The position numbers and the translations under genes are program-made. Shown piece after piece: positions 7,615-14,590 of a stretch of 20,547 nt of DNA (the first letter of the stretch is position 1; every line of letters begins with the position of its first letter). Below the pieces are notes generated by a model. That model saw nothing but the letters and a program-made list of their open reading frames with translations, ran no database searches and had not been told where the DNA came from. The DNA is from DUZB01 sp964407525. GTDB lineage: Bacteria > Desulfobacterota > DSM-4660 > Desulfatiglandales > Desulfatiglandaceae. Location: positions 1-20,547 of the forward strand of contig CAYOWC010000057.1 of the NCBI GenBank assembly GCA_964407525.1, written 5' to 3'.

Positions 7615-9273
7615 ATGAAGGGAAATCGGAGAGAGCCCGAAATCAGGCGAAGAGCTGAGGAAACATTGAAAGAAGCGGCCGGCGGCAGCACATATCCCAC
7701 CGAAGTCCCGCCCGAAAGGATGGCGAGTCTTATACACGATCTTCAGATCCATCAGATCGAGTTGGAAATGCAGAACGATGAACTCCGCCGCGTCCAAGGG
7801 GAATTAGAAAAGACACGGGATAAATATTCTCATTTGTATGATTTTTCGCCGGTCGGCTATGTTACGCTTACTGAAAAGGGAATCATCGATGAGAGCAATC
7901 TTCCCCTTTCTTCCATGCTTGATGTAGAGCGGGCCACTTTGATCGGAAAGCCTTTCACTCGTTTCGTTTTTAGTGAGGACCAGGATGTTTTCTACAAACT
8001 TCGGCATCGCCTTCTGGAAACAGAAGAATCCCAGTCCTGCGAGCTGCGTCTTGAAAAAAAAGACGGACATGCGTTTTTTGCCAATTTGGAATGTATGGTT
8101 GTAAAAAACAGGGACGACGATTCCAGGGTTATCAGGGGGGCAGTGAGTGATATCACCGAACGGCACCTTATCGCTGAGTCCTTACAGGAAGCCAACGACG
8201 ATCTGGAACAGCGGGTTGAAGAACGGACGGTTGAACTTCTGACGGCTTTTTCCGAAATCAAAAAGCTGAAGAACCAACTCGAGGCAGAGAATATTTACTT
8301 TCGTCAAGAAAGAAAAATGAAACAATCAGCTGACCTGATTTTAGGGCAAAGCGATGGTCTCAAGCATGTTCTCTTTCGGGCGGAGCAGGTGGCTCCTACG
8401 AACACGACGGTCCTCATCCTTGGGGAAACCGGTACTGGAAAGGAGCTGATCGCCGCCGCCGTCCACAACATGAGCCCCCGCAAGGATCGGCCCATGATTA
8501 CCGTCAATTGTGCCGCTCTGCCGGCCAGTTTAATAGAGAGCGAGCTGTTCGGCCGGGAGAAGGGGGCCTTTACCGGGGCCGATAGGCGACAGATAGGGCG
8601 GTTTGAGGTGGCCGACGGATCCACCCTTTGCCTGGACGAGATCGGAGAACTGCCGCTGGAGCTGCAGGCCAAGCTGCTCCGGGTGATCCAACATAACGAA
8701 TTTGAGCGCCTGGGTTCGTCGCAGACCATCAAAGTCGATGTGCGGATCGTGGCAACGACCAATCGAAACCTTGAGGAAGAAATCCAAAAGGGTCGATTCA
8801 GGCAGGACCTTTACTATCGACTCAACGTTTTCCCCATCACGGTCCCTTCATTGCGGCAGCGGAAAGAAGATATTCCCTTATTGGCCCAGGCCTTCGTAGA
8901 GCGATATGCCAGGAAAATGGGGAAACAGATCACTTCAATCCGGAAGGAGGCCATGAAAACCCTGCAGGACTACCCGTGGCCTGGGAACATCCGGGAGCTG
9001 GAAAGCACCATTGAACGGACCGTGATCTTGTGCTCCGGGCCGGTTCTGCACCTGGTGGATAAACTGGCGATTTCATCTCCTCCCTTGTCATCCGGCATGA
9101 GAACGCTGGAAGAAACAGAGCGAAACCAGATCCTTAAGATCCTCTTGGAGACCCGATGGCGCATCGAGGGGAAGGACGGGGCAGCGGAGACCCTGGGTCT
9201 CAACCCGAGTACCTTGAGAGCCAGGATGCATAAGCTCGGAATTGTCCGTAAACAGACCGAAAAATCGGATTAA
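7615..9273 (+). CDS. Sigma-54-dependent transcriptional activator with PAS sensor domain
   Basis: The product has 552 residues. I chose the ATG at 7615 because AAGGA at 7603-7607 is 7 nt upstream and family members start at this point; an in-frame ATG at 7594 and TTG at 7537 are alternatives. A short N-terminal segment with the LIHDLQIHQIELEMQN motif leads to a PAS domain (about 70-181), then a coiled coil (about 182-235). The AAA+ domain carries Walker A GETGTGKE (270-277), the sigma-54-contacting loop GAFTGA (317-322), Walker B TLCLDEIGEL (337-346) and the arginine-finger region RFRQDLYYRLN (about 394-404). A Fis-type helix-turn-helix (about 504-544) ends the protein. There is no receiver domain, so activity is probably set by ligand or redox sensing through PAS rather than by phosphorylation. 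Sigma-54 promoters with paired palindromes at 9561-9709 and 14362-14508 are plausible targets. Confidence 0.93.
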   Translation: MKGNRREPEIRRRAEETLKEAAGGSTYPTEVPPERMASLIHDLQIHQIELEMQNDELRRVQGELEKTRDKYSHLYDFSPVGYVTLTEKGIIDESNLPLSSMLDVERATLIGKPFTRFVFSEDQDVFYKLRHRLLETEESQSCELRLEKKDGHAFFANLECMVVKNRDDDSRVIRGAVSDITERHLIAESLQEANDDLEQRVEERTVELLTAFSEIKKLKNQLEAENIYFRQERKMKQSADLILGQSDGLKHVLFRAEQVAPTNTTVLILGETGTGKELIAAAVHNMSPRKDRPMITVNCAALPASLIESELFGREKGAFTGADRRQIGRFEVADGSTLCLDEIGELPLELQAKLLRVIQHNEFERLGSSQTIKVDVRIVATTNRNLEEEIQKGRFRQDLYYRLNVFPITVPSLRQRKEDIPLLAQAFVERYARKMGKQITSIRKEAMKTLQDYPWPGNIRELESTIERTVILCSGPVLHLVDKLAISSPPLSSGMRTLEETERNQILKILLETRWRIEGKDGAAETLGLNPSTLRARMHKLGIVRKQTEKSD

Positions 9274-9359
9274 GACTCCTCCCCCGCCCTTTCAAGGTGA
9301 CCTCTAAACTTTTCATAATTTGGGACAAAGGCGTGACTTATAACCCCTTATTGTTGTTT

Positions 9360-9467
9360 TAGGTTTTAGGTGTCAGTGTTCCCCGCCGGGCGGGATCTTC
9401 GACAGGTTTCAGGAATGAAGTAATTGTCTATATCAATACCAGCCTGACAGCTGACACCTGAAACCTA
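9360..9467. repeat. Inverted repeat pair (17-bp arms, 108-bp span)
   Basis: The arm TAGGTTTTAGGTGTCAG (9360-9376) is the reverse complement of CTGACACCTGAAACCTA (9451-9467) with one mismatch. A GC-rich palindrome (cccgccgggcggg, about 9382-9394) lies inside. No reading frame is present and no clear target duplication flanks it. It could be another small non-autonomous element or a structured RNA or terminator of the activator gene. The rest of 9274-9560 holds nothing I can name. Confidence 0.5.
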
Positions 9468-9560
9468 TTGCTTTGGAACCCCATTTATACACATAAAACC
9501 CTGATTATCGCTTGATTACAATTAACACCTTGAAAAGGCTGGACTCCTCCCCAAGTTTCC

Positions 9561-9594
9561 CCTCAATATATGGAGGTTCCACCAAATATTGAGG
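9561..9594. promoter_or_regulatory. Paired 16-bp palindromic upstream activator sites
   Basis: CCTCAATATATGGAGG (9561-9576) and CCACCAAATATTGAGG (9579-9594) are two near-palindromes separated by TT. Their midpoint lies about 142 bp upstream of the predicted sigma-54 transcription start. Position, pairing and conservation with 14362-14395 fit enhancer sites of a Fis-type sigma-54 activator. The identity of the binding protein is inferred. Confidence 0.65.
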
Positions 9595-9693
9595 TGCAGC
9601 ATCTCTATTCAAACTTTCCTACACTTCTCTCCATTTCACCTAATCATTTGTTTTTAAAAGATAATTGCAAAACCATCCCTCCTTTTCGGTTCA

Positions 9694-9709
9694 TGGCAGG
9701 ATAGTTGCA
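9694..9709 (+). promoter_or_regulatory. Sigma-54 (-24/-12) promoter of the ABM-domain gene
   Basis: TGGCA (9694-9698) and TTGCA (9705-9709) place GG and GC exactly 10 nt apart, as RpoN requires. The predicted start is near 9720, only about 2 nt before the ATG at 9722. Confidence 0.8.
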
Positions 9710-9721
9710 GGTACTATTTTC

Positions 9722-10021
9722 ATGATCCTGGTTACCATACAAATGAAGGTTCTTGCGGAGAAGCGCAAGGAATTTTCGCAGACGATTGCGTTACTGATCG
9801 GCTCCATAAAGACCGAGAAGGGATGCCTGAGGTGCGACTTTTGCCGGAGTATGGAGGATGGAAATCGCTTCTTTTTTTTTGAAGAATGGGACACCCGGGA
9901 AGACTTTGACAGCCACCTGAAATCGGCGTGCTTTACTGTACTTCGAGGGACACTGAACCTCCTCCAGGAGCCTTATGAAATGGTATTTCACACCGTAAGC
10001 CGGCGGGAAGCCATGGGTTGA
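9722..10021 (+). CDS. ABM-domain (antibiotic biosynthesis monooxygenase-like) small protein
   Basis: This product of about 99 residues has the ferredoxin-like ABM pattern. A first strand MILVTIQMKV is followed by a helix (AEKRKEFSQTIALLIGSI), the EKGCLRCDFCRS strand, the RFFFFEEWDTREDFDSHL segment and a C-terminal strand EMVFHTVSR. ABM proteins are small dimeric cofactor-poor oxygenases, haem degraders or quinone-binding proteins; the substrate here is unknown. Three cysteines (in CLRCDFC and SAC) are notable. The ATG at 9722 is chosen because the first strand needs it, yet there is no Shine-Dalgarno and the sigma-54 start is predicted almost on the ATG. The mRNA may therefore be leaderless or nearly so. 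It shares its regulatory block with the tandem-GNAT gene, which suggests one regulon. Confidence 0.72.
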   Translation: MILVTIQMKVLAEKRKEFSQTIALLIGSIKTEKGCLRCDFCRSMEDGNRFFFFEEWDTREDFDSHLKSACFTVLRGTLNLLQEPYEMVFHTVSRREAMG

Positions 10022-10229
10022 ATGGAATTGATTCCTAACGCGGATAGCCGCAACCAAAATGTCTCGCGCAAAGGCGCAAAGAGAGAAAGATTTTCTTGTT
10101 TTTTAGGACAGAAAACCTGGAAATAAGGGGCTAATAGAAAAACCAGAACACAAGCAATGGAGGCACGCATTCGTGGGTGAAGACAATATGAAGAGCTTTT
10201 TTGAGAACTTCCGGTTCCTGTCCTAACCT
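10022..10229. other. Convergent intergenic region without a recognised gene
   Basis: This region separates the converging ABM gene and the minus-strand ATP-grasp operon. It contains a short direct repetition, CGCAAAGG then CGCAAAGA (about 10067-10082), within a segment tctcgcgcaaaggcgcaaag. That resembles a dispersed intergenic repeat common in bacterial genomes, but I cannot prove it from one copy. No strong rho-independent terminator was seen. Confidence 0.3.
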
Positions 10230-11765
10230 TCACACAAGCGATTTGGAATAGATGGCTTTGCCGTCTCCCGCGGAATAGAAATCCTTGAGAACCGCCGCCA
10301 ACCGATACCCGCAACTTTCGTAGAAGTGGCGGGTGCTGTTGTATTGCACCCGTTGTGAAGTGTCCAGGTAGATCTGGGTGCCGCCCGATTCTTTGATCCG
10401 TTTTTCGGCTTCCGTGATCAACCACCCGCCCAGTCCCAGTTCCTGAAAATCGGGATGCACCGCGATCCAGTACAGGTCGTAGCTGGAAGATGTGCAGGGG
10501 ATCGGTCCGAAGCAGGTGTATCCGATCAGACGTCCATAATGATCGGCCATGACGAATTCATACCCGCTCTCAGGCCCTTTGGCGATTCGCTCTGCAACCA
10601 GTTCCCCGGCCACGTCTACTTCTTCGGGCGAAAAGAAGCCGGTGGTCTCAACCAGTTGACGGATTCTTTCAACGTCAGGGGGTGCGGGTTCGTCCAAGAA
10701 TACGACGTCGTGCACCCTCTCCTTAAAATTCTTCTTGCCAAGCGACAGGGTGGCGACGGCTTCCGCCGGAAGATGATTTGCGTCTGCGATGATGCGTTTT
10801 ATGGCATCGGTATAGGGGATGCCGGCCCGTTTAAGTGCTGCGGCGAACCCGGCATCGGGTGACAGGCACGGGTTGGCATTGATCTCCAGAACCCATGGGT
10901 TTCCCATGAGGTCCACACGGAAGTCCACTCGGGCATAGCCGGACAACCCGAAATGGTCCCAGCATCGAATCGCCAGGGCCTTCAGGCTTTCCAAAATGAT
11001 CTGATCGGATTCGTCGAAATCGAAACGGCGGGGGGTATGGTGGTATTCATAAGCCGTATCATCCCACTTGGCCCGGTAGTCGACAATACGCGGCATGTCT
11101 TCTGTATAGCCCTCAAACAGAATTTCCGCCGGTGGCAGTACGTGGGGGCCGCCGGGTCCCGCCAGCAGCGACAGATTAAATTCCCGGCCCTCGATAAAAC
11201 GCTCGGTAAAGCCGTCCCCGCCCAACAGCGCCGCTCTCGAATGCAGCATGGAACGCAGAAGCGATTTTGACGCTGAATCGACCAGACTATTTTGGTCCAG
11301 ACCGATGGAGGCATGTTCCCATACGGACTTGATGATCCATTGCCCACTATCACGAAAATTATCGGTTCCTTGACAGCCGTCTTCAGGACCGGAGCCTATC
11401 CATTGCGGTGTGGGGATGCCGGCGGCATCCATCCATTGCTTTGCCACGATCTTGTTGGAGGTGAGCATCAGGGCTTCGGCCCGCGCGCCGGTGTAAGGCA
11501 TGGCCAAAGCATCGAGGCAGAAAGGAAAAAGGTGAATGAGCCGACCTTTTCCCGAGATGGATTCAACCAGATTGAATACTCGATCCGCACCACAGGCGAT
11601 CAATTCCTTTTGTACGTCGGCCAGATTCAGAGAACACTCCATACGGAAGCTCTCGTGCCCCAGCCTTTTGAGTGCCTGTTCAACCGCCTCGGCCTGGGCG
11701 ATCACGTCTCGGACATCCGGTGCGCTCGAGTTTGGGACGGCATCGTGAACAACGGCGATTTTCAT
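10230..11765 (-). CDS. ATP-grasp (Ddl-like) ligase fused to a C-terminal GNAT acetyltransferase
   Basis: The product has 511 residues. Residues 1-335 form a D-Ala-D-Ala ligase-like ATP-grasp unit. They include an N-terminal substrate domain with FNLVESISGKG and MPYTGA, the central lysine segment WIIKSVWEHASIG (about 143-155), ERFIEGREFNLSLL (about 188-201), and the metal-binding element ARVDFR...VLEINANPCLSPDAG (about 278-306). Residues about 355-511 form a GNAT domain with motif A (LYWIAVHPDFQELGLGGWL) and the YNSTRHFYESCGY element typical of its C-terminal half. The ATG at 11765 overlaps the upstream stop as TGATG and has AAGGA at 11778-11774 (8-nt spacing), so translation is probably coupled. 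ATP-grasp enzymes join a carboxylate to an amine through an acyl phosphate, and the GNAT part would acetylate an amine. With kamA upstream, a beta-lysine-containing substrate is plausible but unproven. The fusion order differs from known acetylating dipeptide synthetases. Confidence 0.88.
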   Translation of the reverse strand: MKIAVVHDAVPNSSAPDVRDVIAQAEAVEQALKRLGHESFRMECSLNLADVQKELIACGADRVFNLVESISGKGRLIHLFPFCLDALAMPYTGARAEALMLTSNKIVAKQWMDAAGIPTPQWIGSGPEDGCQGTDNFRDSGQWIIKSVWEHASIGLDQNSLVDSASKSLLRSMLHSRAALLGGDGFTERFIEGREFNLSLLAGPGGPHVLPPAEILFEGYTEDMPRIVDYRAKWDDTAYEYHHTPRRFDFDESDQIILESLKALAIRCWDHFGLSGYARVDFRVDLMGNPWVLEINANPCLSPDAGFAAALKRAGIPYTDAIKRIIADANHLPAEAVATLSLGKKNFKERVHDVVFLDEPAPPDVERIRQLVETTGFFSPEEVDVAGELVAERIAKGPESGYEFVMADHYGRLIGYTCFGPIPCTSSSYDLYWIAVHPDFQELGLGGWLITEAEKRIKESGGTQIYLDTSQRVQYNSTRHFYESCGYRLAAVLKDFYSAGDGKAIYSKSLV

Positions 11766-12763
11766 CAAAGGGATCCTTGCCCCCGTGACACGGCGGAGGT
11801 GATGATCCTGCCGATCAAATCAGTGTAGGTCACGCCCAGATGATTGCAGATGATGGGCAGGTCGGAATGCTCCGGGTGAATTCCCGCCAACGGATTGACC
11901 TCCATAAAAAGAGGACGGCCTTCGGCGTTACAGCGCAAATCGATACGCCCCGCGTCCCGGCATCCTAAAGCACGCCAGGCCGACAAGGCCACGGCCTCCG
12001 CTTCGGCCACCACCGGATCATCCACCGAATCGATCAGACGATACCGGACCCGCGATTGATATTCCGCCTTGTTGGTATAGGAGTAAACCCCCGCTTCCGC
12101 CGTATCCAGCAGATGTATTTCAATGGTGCCCAGAACTTCGGCCCTGCCGCCGGTACCGATGATACCCGTCGTAAATTCGCGGCCCGGCAAATAGGGCTCG
12201 ATAATGACCGGCTGCCGATAGGTTTCGATCAGCCTGCGACATGTGGCTTGGAGATCGGAACGTTCTCGAACGATGGACGACGGCGAGATCCCTTTTCCCG
12301 TGCCTTCTGCAACCGGTTTTACGAAAAAGGGCGGGGCGAAGGCAATGGCCTCAGCCTCTTCCGGCGATTCCGCCACCATAAAATCGGCAGTGGGAACACC
12401 TGCATCTCGAATTACGCGTTTGGTCATGCCTTTGTGGAGGGTAAGGCCCAGGACCAGAGGATCGGAGAAGGTGTAGGGAATCCGGTACATGTCCAGGAGT
12501 GCCGGAACCTGGGCCTCCCGGCCGATGCCGTTCATGCCTTCGGCGATGTTGAAGACCAGGTCCCAGCGTCGCCCGGCTACCAGCGCCGCGGCCAGCTGAC
12601 GGCCGTGGCCAATCCGTTCGGTGCCATAACCGAGGGACCGGATGGCGTTTTCAAGGGCCGTCACGGTGTCTTCACGATCAAATTCGGCTGTCTCTTCTTC
12701 GGAGAACCCTTCGGCCAGGTACTCATTACGCAGGTCGTAGGTCAATCCAATCTTCATGGTCAT
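11765..12763 (-). CDS. ATP-grasp ligase, D-alanine-D-alanine ligase-like
   Basis: The product has 332 residues. The ATG at 12763 is chosen because GAGGTG (12776-12771) lies 7 nt upstream. It has the ATP-grasp order of the Ddl family: an N-terminal Rossmann-like part (MKIGLTYDLR), NIAEGMNGIGREAQVPALL and IPYTFSD (about 72-100), the ATP-binding lysine strand PPFFVKPVAEGTGKG (K149), EPYLPGREFTTG (about 189-200), and the Mg-binding element GRIDLR...LFMEVNPLAGIHPEHSD (about 272-301). The HGxxGEDG loop of true cell-wall Ddl enzymes is replaced by AEGMNGIGRE, so another amino acid substrate is likely. The gene ends in a TGATG overlap with the next ligase and starts 56 nt after kamA. It is probably the second gene of a three-gene operon. 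Confidence 0.88.
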   Translation of the reverse strand: MTMKIGLTYDLRNEYLAEGFSEEETAEFDREDTVTALENAIRSLGYGTERIGHGRQLAAALVAGRRWDLVFNIAEGMNGIGREAQVPALLDMYRIPYTFSDPLVLGLTLHKGMTKRVIRDAGVPTADFMVAESPEEAEAIAFAPPFFVKPVAEGTGKGISPSSIVRERSDLQATCRRLIETYRQPVIIEPYLPGREFTTGIIGTGGRAEVLGTIEIHLLDTAEAGVYSYTNKAEYQSRVRYRLIDSVDDPVVAEAEAVALSAWRALGCRDAGRIDLRCNAEGRPLFMEVNPLAGIHPEHSDLPIICNHLGVTYTDLIGRIITSAVSRGQGSL

Positions 12764-12819
12764 CGGTATACACCTCTCTGATCCGGATAAACCGGACCAG
12801 TTACCAAGCTGTTCATTTT

Positions 12820-14124
12820 TCACATTATGGTGCAGGGTTGTGGATACCGGAACAATCCACCTTCATAATTGTGCAGCAACAATGCATCCTTTTCATGGCC
12901 GGCCACATAATCGGGCATCAACGGGATTTTTCCGCCGCCGCCGGGGGCGTCCACCACATAGGTGGGTACGGCGTAGCCGCTGGTAAACCCGCGAAGACCC
13001 CGGATGATCTCCAGACCTTTTTCAATGGGTGTTCGGAAATGGGCCGATCCGGTAATGGGATCACATTGGTAAAGATAATAGGGACGGACCCTCATCTTGA
13101 GCAGTTGGTGCATGAGACGACGCATGGTTTCCACATCGTCGTTGATTCCCTTCAGCAGGACCGTCTGCGATCCCAGAGGGATGCCTGCATCGGCCAACAT
13201 GGTGCAGGCACGATATGCTTCGGGTGTACATTCATCCGGATGGGTGAAATGCAGGCTCATCAACAAGGGATGATACCGCCGCAGCATACGGACCAGTTTT
13301 GGGGTAATGCGCTGGGGCAGCACTGCCGGCACCTTGGTCCCGATTCGCACGATTTCAACGTGGGGTATTTGCCGCAGCCGCGACAAAATCCAGGACAGCT
13401 TTTCTTCTCCAAGCATCAACGGGTCTCCGCCGGACAGCAGTACGTCCCGGATGGACGGGGTGTTGCTGATGTACTCGAAGGCGCGATCCAGTCGTTTTCG
13501 GCCGGGGTGAATATCGCCGTGACCCACCATGCGGGAGCGGGTGCAGTAGCGGCAGTAGGTGGAGCAGAAATCCAGGAGCAACAGGAGCACGCGGTCGGGG
13601 TATCGGTGAACCAGTCCCGGCACCGGACTCTGAGCATCCTCATGCAGGGGATCATCGGCTTCGCCCTCTCCGCGCATGGTTTCAAAAATAGTGGGGATGA
13701 CGCTGCGGCGAATCGGCTGGCTCGGATCATCAGGGGACACCAGGCTCATGTAGTAGGGGGTGATGCTCAGAGGCAGCATGGTTGGAGACCGGGTGAATGC
13801 CTGGCGTTCGTCTTCGGAAAGAGAAATCATCGATTCCAACTGCGAAAGGGTTCGAATGCGGTGAGTGGTCTGCCAGCGCCAGTCATTCCAAAGCCTGGAG
13901 GTTACGCCGGGAAAGTATTTCTTGCAGAAAGTTCTTATGGTTGGGTCGAGAAATCCGGTATGGTGCTTGGAAACCCGAACAACACGTCCGGTGGTTTGAG
14001 GAGGTAAAACGACGCCAGGGATAGCCTCACACGGACTGGGGTGGGGAGGCTCTTCGTCTCCCTCCTCAATTACCTGCGGGAGCGAGGTCTTCAACTGTTC
14101 CACGGTAGTCATAAATGCTCTCAT
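12820..14124 (-). CDS. kamA: L-lysine 2,3-aminomutase (radical SAM, PLP)
   Basis: The product has about 434 residues. It carries the radical-SAM cluster motif CSTYCRYC (Cys 187, 191, 194), LLSGGDPLML, TKVPAVLPQRIT, YYLYQCDPITG (Asp 355), VVDAP (Asp 392) and GGGGKIP (Lys 399). The intervals from the third cluster cysteine to the two aspartates and the lysine (161, 198 and 205) equal those I recall for the Clostridium subterminale enzyme (C132, D293, D330, K337). This supports true lysine specificity rather than glutamate 2,3-aminomutase. It converts L-alpha-lysine to L-beta-lysine. The N-terminus is about 60 residues longer than the clostridial enzyme. The ATG at 14124 has AAGGA 11 nt upstream; ATG 14133 or 14112 are alternatives. 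The longer frame from 14271 overlaps the sigma-54 promoter and cannot be the start if that promoter is used. It heads the operon with two ATP-grasp ligases. Confidence 0.95.
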   Translation of the reverse strand: MRAFMTTVEQLKTSLPQVIEEGDEEPPHPSPCEAIPGVVLPPQTTGRVVRVSKHHTGFLDPTIRTFCKKYFPGVTSRLWNDWRWQTTHRIRTLSQLESMISLSEDERQAFTRSPTMLPLSITPYYMSLVSPDDPSQPIRRSVIPTIFETMRGEGEADDPLHEDAQSPVPGLVHRYPDRVLLLLLDFCSTYCRYCTRSRMVGHGDIHPGRKRLDRAFEYISNTPSIRDVLLSGGDPLMLGEEKLSWILSRLRQIPHVEIVRIGTKVPAVLPQRITPKLVRMLRRYHPLLMSLHFTHPDECTPEAYRACTMLADAGIPLGSQTVLLKGINDDVETMRRLMHQLLKMRVRPYYLYQCDPITGSAHFRTPIEKGLEIIRGLRGFTSGYAVPTYVVDAPGGGGKIPLMPDYVAGHEKDALLLHNYEGGLFRYPQPCTIM

Positions 14125-14246
14125 AATGGTCATTTTCCTTTTCGTGTAAAGGTCACTGGGCTCAAATCCGAAACACCTTACGGAACGGGGCGTTGCCGGT
14201 ACTTTTAAATGGGCTATTTTTTCGTCTCTTATTGATAGTGTCGTAC

Positions 14247-14262
14247 TGCAAGCAGCTTGCCA
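14247..14262 (-). promoter_or_regulatory. Sigma-54 (-24/-12) promoter of the kamA operon
   Basis: On the minus strand TGGCA (14262-14258) and TTGCA (14251-14247) give GG and GC exactly 10 nt apart. The predicted start is near 14236, leaving a leader of about 110 nt before the kamA start. Only sequence match and position support it. Confidence 0.65.
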
Positions 14263-14361
14263 ACACGCCAAAGAATATTGGAAATGCGAAATCTTCTATT
14301 AATAACGGCATATTATATTAATGAATGAGAACAGCGGAAAGATATTGAAAGATTTGTTTGG

Positions 14362-14395
14362 CCTCCATATATGGAGGTTCCACTAAATATTGAGG
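14362..14395. promoter_or_regulatory. Paired 16-bp palindromic activator sites between divergent sigma-54 promoters
   Basis: CCTCCATATATGGAGG (14362-14377) is a perfect palindrome. After TT comes CCACTAAATATTGAGG (14380-14395), an imperfect one. The midpoint 14378.5 lies about 142 bp from the predicted kamA start and about 141 bp from the predicted tandem-GNAT start. The same pair occurs at 9561-9594 at an equal distance from its promoter. It fits a shared enhancer for a dimeric sigma-54 activator. Confidence 0.7.
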
Positions 14396-14492
14396 GCAGG
14401 CAAACGGTTCAACCTTGCAACGATTTCTCTTTATTTGGCCTAATAATTTGTTCTTAAAGGATAATTACAAACCCGTCACTTTTTTCGGTTCT

Positions 14493-14508
14493 TGGCAGGA
14501 AAGTTGCA
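14493..14508 (+). promoter_or_regulatory. Sigma-54 (-24/-12) promoter of the tandem-GNAT gene
   Basis: TGGCA (14493-14497) and TTGCA (14504-14508) have the required 10-nt GG-to-GC spacing. The predicted start is near 14519, giving a leader of about 70 nt before the TTG start at 14591. Confidence 0.8.
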
Positions 14509-14590
14509 GATACTATTTTTAAGGTGAAGGCAAGTCGTATTTTTTACCATCGCCCCATTTGCATAAGCGTTCAAAGAGGAGATTAAAGAC

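Larger units (their letters stand above)
9561..9720 (+). repeat. Duplicated sigma-54 regulatory block, copy A
   Basis: This block of about 160 bp aligns end to end with 14362-14519: the palindrome pair, an A/T-rich middle (cctaat.atttgtt.ttaaa.gataatt) and the promoter (ttcggtt..tggcagga.agttgca). The match stops at TACTATTTT, just before the ABM-domain start codon here. This implies a duplicated regulatory region serving two transcription units. Confidence 0.8.
14362..14519 (+). repeat. Duplicated sigma-54 regulatory block, copy B
   Basis: This is the counterpart of 9561-9720, about 158 bp. The palindromes, the segment around cctaataatttgtt and the promoter core are best conserved; the stretch right after the palindromes diverges more. 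The two copies serve different downstream genes. Confidence 0.8.

Noticed and set aside
11765..12763. Cell-wall D-alanine-D-alanine ligase (ddl)
   Set aside because: The HGxxGEDG loop is missing and the context is kamA and GNAT genes, not murein genes.
12838..14007. Long + strand open frame (389 codons) opposite kamA
   Set aside because: It mirrors the kamA codons, shows no recognisable domain, and kamA on the other strand has a full set of catalytic residues.
12820..14124. EpmB (EF-P lysine aminomutase) as an alternative identity for kamA
   Set aside because: EpmB is about 340 residues and shorter at its C-terminus; no epmA or efp is nearby, and the residue spacing matches free-lysine aminomutase.
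14125..14271. Upstream extension of kamA to the ATG at 14271
   Set aside because: This ATG lies upstream of the predicted sigma-54 start (about 14236), and the extra residues do not resemble KamA.
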